Below the pieces are notes generated by a model, which made no database searches, was not told the origin of the DNA, and worked only from the letters and a program-made list of their open reading frames with translations. Positions 38,922 through 45,347 of a stretch of DNA of 64,000 bases are shown here, piece after piece (position 1 is the first letter of the stretch; each line of letters opens with the position of its first letter). The position numbers and the translations under genes are program-made. The DNA comes from Mycolicibacterium cosmeticum. GTDB lineage: Bacteria > Actinomycetota > Actinomycetes > Mycobacteriales > Mycobacteriaceae. Where the stretch lies: positions 310,001-374,000 of the forward strand of contig JACPVS010000021.1 of assembly GCA_016197365.1 (NCBI GenBank). The letters are read 5' to 3'.

Positions 38922-39421
38922 GCTGTCTCCTCCTTGACCCATGTGGTGTTCTCGTTACGGTCGTCGGCCCGGAAGCCGGTATCGATCTCGGTTCCCGACG
39001 GCAACGTCCAGCGGATCGCCAGGATGCCGTCGTGAGTGAGCGCCTTGCCCGTCATCGCGCGTTCGGTGCGGATCGCCACGATCGACTCGTCGGGGATCCA
39101 GATGGGCCCGGTGCCACTGCGCTGCACCATGATTCCCTCGGGATACCGGGTCAGCGCGCCCTTGGCGCGGAAGCCCAGCATGCCCGCGGCGATGCGGTCG
39201 TTCCAGTGCGGTGCCAGGGTGCTGCCGACGTAGAGGCCCTTGGTGGGCCCGATCAGCGCGGGACCCACGGTGTCCGGCAGCGGCGGCAGCGTCCCGATCT
39301 TCTCGGCCTGGCGCTGCGCGCGGTGCACCCAGCCGCGCAGCATCTGCCGGATCAGGAAACCGATCAGCACCGCGAGCAACGCGGCCATGATCAGCGAGGC
39401 GATCAAGGTAGGGGTATTCAT
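38918..39421 (-). CDS. Membrane protein of the pyr operon (Rv1382-like)
   Basis: 167 residues. One N-terminal transmembrane helix (about 6-28), then a basic stretch (GWVHRAQRQAEKIG) and a beta-rich soluble domain (GPTKGLYVGSTLAP, GIMVQRSGTGPIWIPDESIVAIRTER). It is embedded between pyrC and carA with 4-base overlaps on both sides. The same gene occupies this spot in M. tuberculosis (Rv1382). No known enzymatic role; its fixed place in an enzyme operon is unexplained. Confidence 0.85.
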   Translation of the reverse strand: MNTPTLIASLIMAALLAVLIGFLIRQMLRGWVHRAQRQAEKIGTLPPLPDTVGPALIGPTKGLYVGSTLAPHWNDRIAAGMLGFRAKGALTRYPEGIMVQRSGTGPIWIPDESIVAIRTERAMTGKALTHDGILAIRWTLPSGTEIDTGFRADDRNENTTWVKEETA

Positions 39422-40707
39422 GAAGGCGACACCCCGTCCCGCGCCGTGATCTTGCCGCGCAGCATGGTCACGGTCACCGTGGCCGGCAGCGTCATCGCCT
39501 CGTACGGGGTGTTGTCGGAGCGGCTGGCCAGCGCCGGTCCACTGACCGTCCAGGTGGCCTCGGGGTCGACGACGGTCAGGTTCGCGGGTTCCCCGACCTC
39601 CAGCGGCCGGCCCTGATCGGGCAGGCCCACGATGCCCGCCGGCGCCTCACTCATCACCCGGGCCACGTCCCGCCAGTTCAGCAGGCCAGGCTCGACCAGC
39701 GTCTGCACGACGACCGACAGCGCGGTCTGCAGACCCAGCATGCCGGGCCGGGCGTTGGAGAATTCGCAGCACTTCTCGTGTTCGGCATGGGGCGCGTGAT
39801 CGGTGGCCACACAGTCGATGACACCGTCGGCCAGGGCTTGGCGCAGCGCCAGCACGTCACTGGCCTCACGCAACGGGGGGTTCACCCGGTTGCGGCCGTC
39901 ATACGTCTCCAGGCGCCCGTCATCCAACAGCAGGTGATGCGGGGTGACCTCGGCCGTGATCGAGATACCTTGTGCTTTGGCCCATTTGAGGAGTTCGACG
40001 GTGCCCGCGGTGGAGGCGTGGCAGATGTGTACCCGGGCGCCGGCGTCGCGGGCCAGGATCGCATCCCGGGCGACGATCGACTCCTCGGCCGAGCGCGGCC
40101 AGCCCGCCAGCCCCAGCTTCGCCGCGTTCGGGCCCTCGTGCGCCACCGCGCCGACCGTCAACCGCGGCTCTTCGGCGTGCTGGGCGATCAGCACGCCCAG
40201 TCCGCTGGCGTATTCGAGTGCGCGGCGCATCACCAGGGGGTCGTGCACGCAGATGCCGTCATCGGAGAACATCCGGACCTGGCCCACGCCGGCGGCCATC
40301 AGGCCCATCTCGGTGAGTTGCTTGCCCTCCAGGCCGACGGTGACCGCGCCGACGGGGTGCACGTCTACCAGGCCGACCTGCTGCCCGCGGTGCCACACGT
40401 GGTCGGTGACCACCGCACTGTCGGCGACCGGATCGGTGTTCGCCATCGCGAACACCGCGGTGTAACCACCCAGAGCCGCTGCCGCCGAACCGGTTTCGAT
40501 ATCCTCGGCGTATTCACGGCCGGGCTCGCGCAGGTGGGTGTGCAGGTCGACGAAGCCGGGCAGCAGGACCTGCCCGACCGCCTCCACGATCTCCGCCCCG
40601 TCCGTCGACAGGCCGGCCCCGATCTGGGCGATCTGCCCGTCGGCAACCAGCACGTCGACCGGCTCGCCTTCACCGTAGAGCCGGACGCCCTTGATCAGCA
40701 CACTCAC
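39418..40707 (-). CDS. pyrC: Dihydroorotase
   Basis: 429 residues, amidohydrolase. Metal ligands DLHTHLREPG (about residues 55-64), the carboxylated-Lys region, AQHAEEPRL, ICHASTAGTVELL and CVATDHAPHAEHEK are in order. Forms dihydroorotate from carbamoyl aspartate. GTG overlaps the pyrB stop as GTGA. Confidence 0.97.
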   Translation of the reverse strand: MSVLIKGVRLYGEGEPVDVLVADGQIAQIGAGLSTDGAEIVEAVGQVLLPGFVDLHTHLREPGREYAEDIETGSAAAALGGYTAVFAMANTDPVADSAVVTDHVWHRGQQVGLVDVHPVGAVTVGLEGKQLTEMGLMAAGVGQVRMFSDDGICVHDPLVMRRALEYASGLGVLIAQHAEEPRLTVGAVAHEGPNAAKLGLAGWPRSAEESIVARDAILARDAGARVHICHASTAGTVELLKWAKAQGISITAEVTPHHLLLDDGRLETYDGRNRVNPPLREASDVLALRQALADGVIDCVATDHAPHAEHEKCCEFSNARPGMLGLQTALSVVVQTLVEPGLLNWRDVARVMSEAPAGIVGLPDQGRPLEVGEPANLTVVDPEATWTVSGPALASRSDNTPYEAMTLPATVTVTMLRGKITARDGVSPS

Positions 40708-41660
40708 GAAATCACCCCCGCCTTTTCGGATTCAGCGCCCACCAACAGGTGGAACAACACCGCCATCCGCACATGCACACCATTGGAAACCTGTTGCAGC
40801 ACGGCCGATTGCGGGGCATCGGCCACCGAGTGCGCGATCTCCATGCCGCGCAGCATCGGGCCCGGATGCAGCACCACGACGTCGTCGCTCAGCTTCGCCA
40901 GCCGCTTCTCCGACAACCCGTAGCGCACCGAATATTCACGGGCGGACGGGAAGAAGCCGCCGTTCATCCGCTCGGCCTGTACGCGCAGCATCAGCACGGC
41001 GTCGGCGGCGGGCAGTTCGGCGTCCAGCTCATGGGACACGCTGACCGGCCAGCCCGACACCCCTACCGGCAGCAGTGTGGGCGGGGCCACCAACACCACC
41101 TCGGCGCCGAGGGTGGCCAGCAGTTCGACGTTGGAGCGGGCCACCCGGCTGTGCAGGACGTCGCCCACGATCACGACGCGTTTGCCTTCGATGCTGCCGA
41201 GCCGCTGCCGGATGGTCAGGGCATCCAGCAGGGCCTGGGTGGGATGCTGGTGGGTACCGTCGCCGGCATTGATCACCGAGGGGCCGCCGCCGTCGGCTTC
41301 CAGTGTCCACTGCGAGAGTTGTTGCGCCGCACCCGAAGCCGGATGCCTGATGATCAGCGCGTCGGCGCCCGCGGCCCGCAGGGTCAGCGCTGTGTCGCGC
41401 AGCGACTCACCTTTGGAGACCGAGGAACCCGACGCGCTGACGTTGATCACGTCGGCGCTCATCCACTTGCCGGCCACCTCGAAGGAGACCCGGGTGCGGG
41501 TGGAGTTCTCGTAGAACATGGTGATGACGGTCCGGCCGCGCAGCGTCGGGAGCTTCTTGACCTCGCGGCCCAGCAGGGCCTCCCGGAAGCGGTCGGCGTC
41601 GTCGAGGATGGCGGTAGCCTGGTCCCGGGACAGGTCGGCGGCAGCTAGAAGGTGTTTCAT
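40704..41660 (-). CDS. pyrB: Aspartate carbamoyltransferase catalytic subunit
   Basis: 318 residues from ATG 41660 (GAGGA upstream; a TTG further up would add 8 residues). Carbamoyl-phosphate site FYENSTRTRVSFE (about residues 49-61), a SVSKGES loop, NAGDGTHQHPTQALLD, and HPGPMLRGMEI. No regulatory pyrI gene is nearby; control would be through PyrR at the operon level. 28 bases after the pyrR stop. Confidence 0.97.
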   Translation of the reverse strand: MKHLLAAADLSRDQATAILDDADRFREALLGREVKKLPTLRGRTVITMFYENSTRTRVSFEVAGKWMSADVINVSASGSSVSKGESLRDTALTLRAAGADALIIRHPASGAAQQLSQWTLEADGGGPSVINAGDGTHQHPTQALLDALTIRQRLGSIEGKRVVIVGDVLHSRVARSNVELLATLGAEVVLVAPPTLLPVGVSGWPVSVSHELDAELPAADAVLMLRVQAERMNGGFFPSAREYSVRYGLSEKRLAKLSDDVVVLHPGPMLRGMEIAHSVADAPQSAVLQQVSNGVHVRMAVLFHLLVGAESEKAGVIS

Positions 41661-41688
41661 CCGTGCTGTTTCCTCTTCGCGCAAGCGC

Positions 41689-42270
41689 TCATCGGGCAGG
41701 TCCTCCGTGCGGCGCGATCTTCACTCCGTCGTAGCCATCGGTCTCCTGCAGGCGCACCTTGACGTTTTCACTGCGCGAGGTGGGGACGTTCTTGCCGACG
41801 TAGTCGGCGCGCACCGGGAGTTCCCGATGTCCGCGGTCGACCAGCACCGCCAGTTGCACCGCGCGGGGCCTGCCGATATCGCGCAGCGCGTCCAGCGCCG
41901 AGCGCACCGACCGCCCGGAATACAGCACGTCGTCGACCAGGATCACCAGGGCACCGTCGATGCCGCCGGCCGGGATGGAGGTGACCTCCAGCGGCCGCGG
42001 TGGCTTGGTGTTGAGATCGTCACGGTAGAGCGTGATGTCCAGCGCACCGTGTGCCAACCCGACGCCGGCGAACTCGTCGACCTTCTCGGCGATCCGGCGC
42101 GCCAGGATGACGCCGCGGGTGGGGATGCCGAGCAGGATGACGCGCGGGGCGTCCGCCGCGTCGAGCGCGGTCTTCTCGATGATCTGGTGCGCGATGCGGG
42201 ATATGGTCCGGCTCACATCAGCGGCGGACATCAATTCCCGGTCGGCGTGTGTGGCATCAGGATTGCCCAC
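41689..42270 (-). CDS. pyrR: Pyrimidine operon regulator PyrR / uracil phosphoribosyltransferase
   Basis: 193 residues. PRPP-binding motif VILVDDVLYSGRSVRSALDAL (about residues 108-128), dimer/RNA-face basic residues, and the LGIPTRGVILARRI start of the PRT fold. In M. smegmatis PyrR is known to repress translation by binding the mRNA leader. Here a matching RNA motif lies just before its own ribosome site. First gene of pyrR-pyrB-pyrC-(Rv1382-like)-carA-carB-pyrF. Confidence 0.95.
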   Translation of the reverse strand: MGNPDATHADRELMSAADVSRTISRIAHQIIEKTALDAADAPRVILLGIPTRGVILARRIAEKVDEFAGVGLAHGALDITLYRDDLNTKPPRPLEVTSIPAGGIDGALVILVDDVLYSGRSVRSALDALRDIGRPRAVQLAVLVDRGHRELPVRADYVGKNVPTSRSENVKVRLQETDGYDGVKIAPHGGPAR

Positions 42271-42279
42271 AGTGAACCT

Positions 42280-42310
42280 GGACCTCCTTCTCCGCCTCTC
42301 GGGACGGATC
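42280..42310 (-). promoter_or_regulatory. PyrR-binding RNA hairpin overlapping the pyrR ribosome site
   Basis: On the minus strand the leader reads GATCCGTCCCGAGAGGCGGA (42310-42291), then GAAGGAGG. TCCG pairs with CGGA, presenting a loop with CCCGAGAGG. This fits the known PyrR target consensus (UCCnGnGAGGU-like loop). Binding here would hide the GGAGG ribosome site that follows within about 10 bases, giving translational repression of the pyr operon when UMP is high. Confidence 0.7.
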
Positions 42311-42338
42311 GTTAAAGGACGTCGAACTGCCGCAGAGC

Positions 42339-43655
42339 TTAGCAGGCGACGTCGGTCCCCTCGTCCGCCAGCGCCGTGCCCTTCGTCTCGGGCAGCAGCA
42401 ACGTCGAGGCGATGCTCACCACCACGAAGGCGGCCATCAGCGCACCCACCGACCAGCTGCCGAAGTCGCTGACCAGCACTCCAGCGATCAGCGGCGGCAC
42501 CGCGCCGCCGACGATCCCGGCCAGATTGAAGGCCAGGCCGGCGCCGGTGTAGCGGTAGCGGGTGGCGAAGATCTCCGGCAGAAACGAAGCGATCGGCCCG
42601 TAGGACGTACCGAAGATGCAGAACATGCCGCCGATCGCCAGCGCGAACAACCATGGCGAGCCGGTGTCGATCATCGGCATCACCAGGAAGGCCCACGGCA
42701 GCGCGATGAGAAATCCGGCGAGGATGATCCGGCGCCTGCCGTACCGGTCGCACAGCACGGCGGAGATCGCGGTGAACGTCATCAGCGCGACGCCGGCGAG
42801 CACCCCGACCGTCAGGATGAGGCTGCGCGGATGCCCGATCGTGGTGGCGGCGTAGCTCAGCAGGTATGTCCCGCCCAGGAAACTCATGGTGAAGATGCCG
42901 ACCATGCAGCCGGCGGCCAGCAACACCTGGGCGGTCTGGGTGCGCAGCAGCTCGGTCAGCGGTGCCCGCAACGCGCCGTTGCGCTGCGTCTCCTCGGTGA
43001 AAACCGGCGTCTCGTCGATGCTCAGCCGCACGTAGAGGGCGACGACGACGAGCACGGCACTGAACAGGAACGGCACCCGCCAACCCCAGTCCAGGAACAC
43101 CGGGCTCTTCTCGCCGATGGTGACGTTGGCGATCAGGAACACCAGGTTGCTCACCGCCAGCCCGGCGCCCGCGCCGAGTTGGGTGAACATGCCGTACTTG
43201 CCCCGTTTCGCGGCGGGTGCGTATTCCGCGGACAGCAGTGCCGACCCGGCCCATTCACCACCGACAGCGAAGCCCTGGCACAACCGCAGCACGAGCAAGA
43301 TGATCGGTGCCAGCACGCCGATGGAGGCCGCACTGGGCACCAGCCCGACGGCGAAGGTGGCCGTCCCCATGATCAGCAGGGTGGCGATCAGAGTCTTCTT
43401 GCGGCCCAGTCGATCCCCGAAATGTCCGAACACCGCCGCGCCCACCGGACGGGACAGGAACGCCGCGGCGAAGGTGGCCAGCGACGAGATGGTGCCCATC
43501 GTCGGGCTCAGGTTGGGGAAGAAGATCTTCGGGAACACCAGCGCGGCGGCGGTGCCGTAGATGTAGAAGTCGTAGAACTCGATGGCGGTACCGACGAAGC
43601 TGGCGAAGGCCACTCTCTTCATCGGTGCGGCCGCCTCCTGGCGTGCAGTCGTCAC
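42339..43655 (-). CDS. MHS-family MFS transporter
   Basis: 438 residues, 12 predicted helices. GTAIEFYDFYIYGTAAALVF in helix 1, GHFGDRLGRKKTL in the 2-3 loop (about residues 77-89) and LRLCQGFAVGGEWAGSALL mark the metabolite:H+ symporter group (ProP, ShiA, KgtP). The substrate is probably a small organic acid or osmolyte. GTG 43655 is used, but ATG 43622 with AGGAGG upstream is a good alternative start. It lies immediately upstream of pyrR, whose promoter must sit within about 70 bases after this gene. Confidence 0.88.
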   Translation of the reverse strand: MTTARQEAAAPMKRVAFASFVGTAIEFYDFYIYGTAAALVFPKIFFPNLSPTMGTISSLATFAAAFLSRPVGAAVFGHFGDRLGRKKTLIATLLIMGTATFAVGLVPSAASIGVLAPIILLVLRLCQGFAVGGEWAGSALLSAEYAPAAKRGKYGMFTQLGAGAGLAVSNLVFLIANVTIGEKSPVFLDWGWRVPFLFSAVLVVVALYVRLSIDETPVFTEETQRNGALRAPLTELLRTQTAQVLLAAGCMVGIFTMSFLGGTYLLSYAATTIGHPRSLILTVGVLAGVALMTFTAISAVLCDRYGRRRIILAGFLIALPWAFLVMPMIDTGSPWLFALAIGGMFCIFGTSYGPIASFLPEIFATRYRYTGAGLAFNLAGIVGGAVPPLIAGVLVSDFGSWSVGALMAAFVVVSIASTLLLPETKGTALADEGTDVAC

Positions 43656-43676
43656 CGGGGAATTATGCGCGCGAGC

Positions 43677-43904
43677 CTAGCGACGATCGGGGTCGCGCAC
43701 CCGCAGGGTGGAGATGCGGCGCTCGGCCGCGGCGAGTTTGGCTTCGGCCAGCCGTAAGAAGGCGCCCAGGTGTTCCAGCTCGACATCGAGGTAATCGCAG
43801 ATCACCTCCGGCTCCACACCCGCCTCCCGCAGTCGTAGACCGAGTGAGTACGGGCCCGGCAGCGCGCGGAGGGCACGCTCCTGGGGGGACAGATAAACGT
43901 TCAT
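43677..43904 (-). CDS. Small protein with sigma-region-4/HTH-like pattern
   Basis: 75 residues from ATG 43904 (GTG 43910 also possible). SPQERALRALPGPYSLGLRLREAGVE followed after a break by PEVICDYLDVELEHLGAFLRLAEAKL recalls sigma-70 region 4: leader helix, turn with EVICDYLDV in the place of EIA..L.V, then a recognition-type helix. No other sigma domain is present. It may be a stand-alone DNA-binding or anti-sigma-like protein; no family assigned. 21 bases upstream of the MHS transporter, same strand. Confidence 0.6.
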   Translation of the reverse strand: MNVYLSPQERALRALPGPYSLGLRLREAGVEPEVICDYLDVELEHLGAFLRLAEAKLAAAERRISTLRVRDPDRR

Positions 43905-43931
43905 CCCCACACTGTGGATCGGATTCGCCAG

Positions 43932-43963
43932 CCGCGGTCGAGTAGCCGGGTACTCGACTTCGG
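43932..43963. promoter_or_regulatory. Palindrome GTCGAGTA-N6-TACTCGAC
   Basis: Perfect 8-base inverted repeat (43937-43944 and 43951-43958), extended outwards by CCG/CGG at 43932-43934 and 43961-43963. It lies 33 bases upstream of the small HTH-like gene and about 110 upstream of the divergent serine hydrolase. Length and symmetry fit a TetR- or GntR-type operator better than a terminator, as it stands between divergent starts. Confidence 0.5.
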
Positions 43964-44067
43964 CTCGGTGTCACCACCAGCCGGAATCCTCGTCCAGCGG
44001 CGCGATGAGCTGTCCGCGGGCGACCTCCTCCGGTTTTGCCCGTGACCCGGTCAGTATCGTGGCGCGG

Positions 44068-45273
44068 ATGAGTAGCCTCGACGCGAATCGCGTCTCCATC
44101 ACCGAGGCCATCGACGCCGGGCTGCTGGCCGGGGCGGTCACCCTGGTGTGGCATGCCGGCCAGGTGGTCCAGGTCAACGAGCTGGGTCACCGCGATCTGG
44201 CCGCAGGCTTGCCGATGCAACGCGACACCGTGTTCCGGATCGCGTCGATGAGCAAGCCGGTGACGGTGGCCGCGGCGATGACCCTGCTCGACGAAGGCCT
44301 GTTCACCCTGCGGGACGAGATCGCCCACTGGGTACCGGAGCTGGCCGACGTGCGGGTGCTGGCGCAGCCGCAGGGACCGGTGGACGTCACGGTGCCGCTG
44401 CGCAGGCCGATCACGTTCGACGACCTGATGACCCATCGGTCCGGGCTGGCGTACCCGTTCTCGGTGGCCGGCCCGCTGGCCCGTTCCTATGCCCGGTTGT
44501 CCCATCGGCAGAACGAGGACCGTTGGCTCGCCGAGCTGGCGCAGCTGCCGCTGGCGCACCAGCCGGGAGAACGGGTCACCTACAGTCACGGCACCGATGT
44601 GCTCGGTATCGCGGTGGCGCGGATCGCGGGCAAACCGCTGCACCAGGTGCTTGCCGAACGGATCTTCGAACCGTTGGGCATGCGCGACACCGGTTTTGCG
44701 GTCAGCATGGTGCAGCGACGCCGGATGGCGACGATGTACGCGATCGGTGCGAACGACCAATTGCGCGACGATGTGATGGGCCAGCCCCCACTGGCCCCGC
44801 CGGAATTCTGTGCCGGCGGAGCCGGGTTGATGTCGACGGCCGACGACTACCTGCAGTTCGCCCGCATGCTGCTGGGCGACGGCGCCGTCGACGGTGTCCG
44901 GGTGCTGTCGCCGGAATCGGTGCGGCTGATGCGCACGGACCGGTTGACCGACGAACAGAAGCAGCAGAACTTCCTCGGTGGCCCGTTCTGGATCGGCCGT
45001 GGCTTCGGCCTGAGCATGTCGGTGGTGACCGATCCCGATCAGTCCCGGCAGTTTTTCGGACCGGGCGGGTTGGGCACCTTCGGCTGGCCGGGCGCCTACG
45101 GCACGTGGTGGCAGGCCGACCCGGCCAACGACGTCATCCTGCTGTACCTGATCCAGAACTACCCCGACCTGAGCAGTGACGCGGCGGCCGTGCGCGGCAA
45201 CACCTCGATGGCGAAACTGCAGTCGGCGCAACCGAAATTCGTCCGGCGTACGTATCAGGGACTCGGGCTCTAG
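44068..45273 (+). CDS. Serine hydrolase of the beta-lactamase/esterase family
   Basis: 401 residues from ATG 44068. SxxK catalytic motif SMSK in FRIASMSKPVTVAAAM (about residue 60), tyrosine motif in RVTYSHGTDVLG (about 171; YSH where YSN is common), and WPGAYGTWW near the C-terminus in place of the KTG-like triad. No signal peptide. Such proteins are esterases or D-aminopeptidases more often than true beta-lactamases. Divergent from the MHS/HTH genes and convergent with the flavoprotein operon. Confidence 0.88.
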   Translation: MSSLDANRVSITEAIDAGLLAGAVTLVWHAGQVVQVNELGHRDLAAGLPMQRDTVFRIASMSKPVTVAAAMTLLDEGLFTLRDEIAHWVPELADVRVLAQPQGPVDVTVPLRRPITFDDLMTHRSGLAYPFSVAGPLARSYARLSHRQNEDRWLAELAQLPLAHQPGERVTYSHGTDVLGIAVARIAGKPLHQVLAERIFEPLGMRDTGFAVSMVQRRRMATMYAIGANDQLRDDVMGQPPLAPPEFCAGGAGLMSTADDYLQFARMLLGDGAVDGVRVLSPESVRLMRTDRLTDEQKQQNFLGGPFWIGRGFGLSMSVVTDPDQSRQFFGPGGLGTFGWPGAYGTWWQADPANDVILLYLIQNYPDLSSDAAAVRGNTSMAKLQSAQPKFVRRTYQGLGL

Positions 45274-45282
45274 TTCCCCGCG

Positions 45283-45336
45283 AGCGTGCGCGTTTGCACA
45301 CCTTTTACGGCGTGTCCCTGTGCAGACACGCACGCT
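45283..45336. terminator. Long hairpin between convergent genes
   Basis: 18-base arms (45283-45300 and 45319-45336) match at 16 positions, the other two being G-U compatible, around an 18-base loop containing a TTTT. It sits between the serine hydrolase and the flavoprotein stops, so it can terminate both transcripts. Confidence 0.7.
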
Positions 45337-45347
45337 GGCGGAATACG

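Noticed and set aside
41689..43254. 521-codon minus-strand frame including pyrR
   Set aside because: Only the last 193 codons are PyrR; the upstream part is out of frame with, and shadows, the MHS transporter.
44068..45273. Serine hydrolase considered as a beta-lactamase resistance gene
   Set aside because: No signal peptide, YSH instead of YxN, and no KTG triad; esterase or peptidase more likely.
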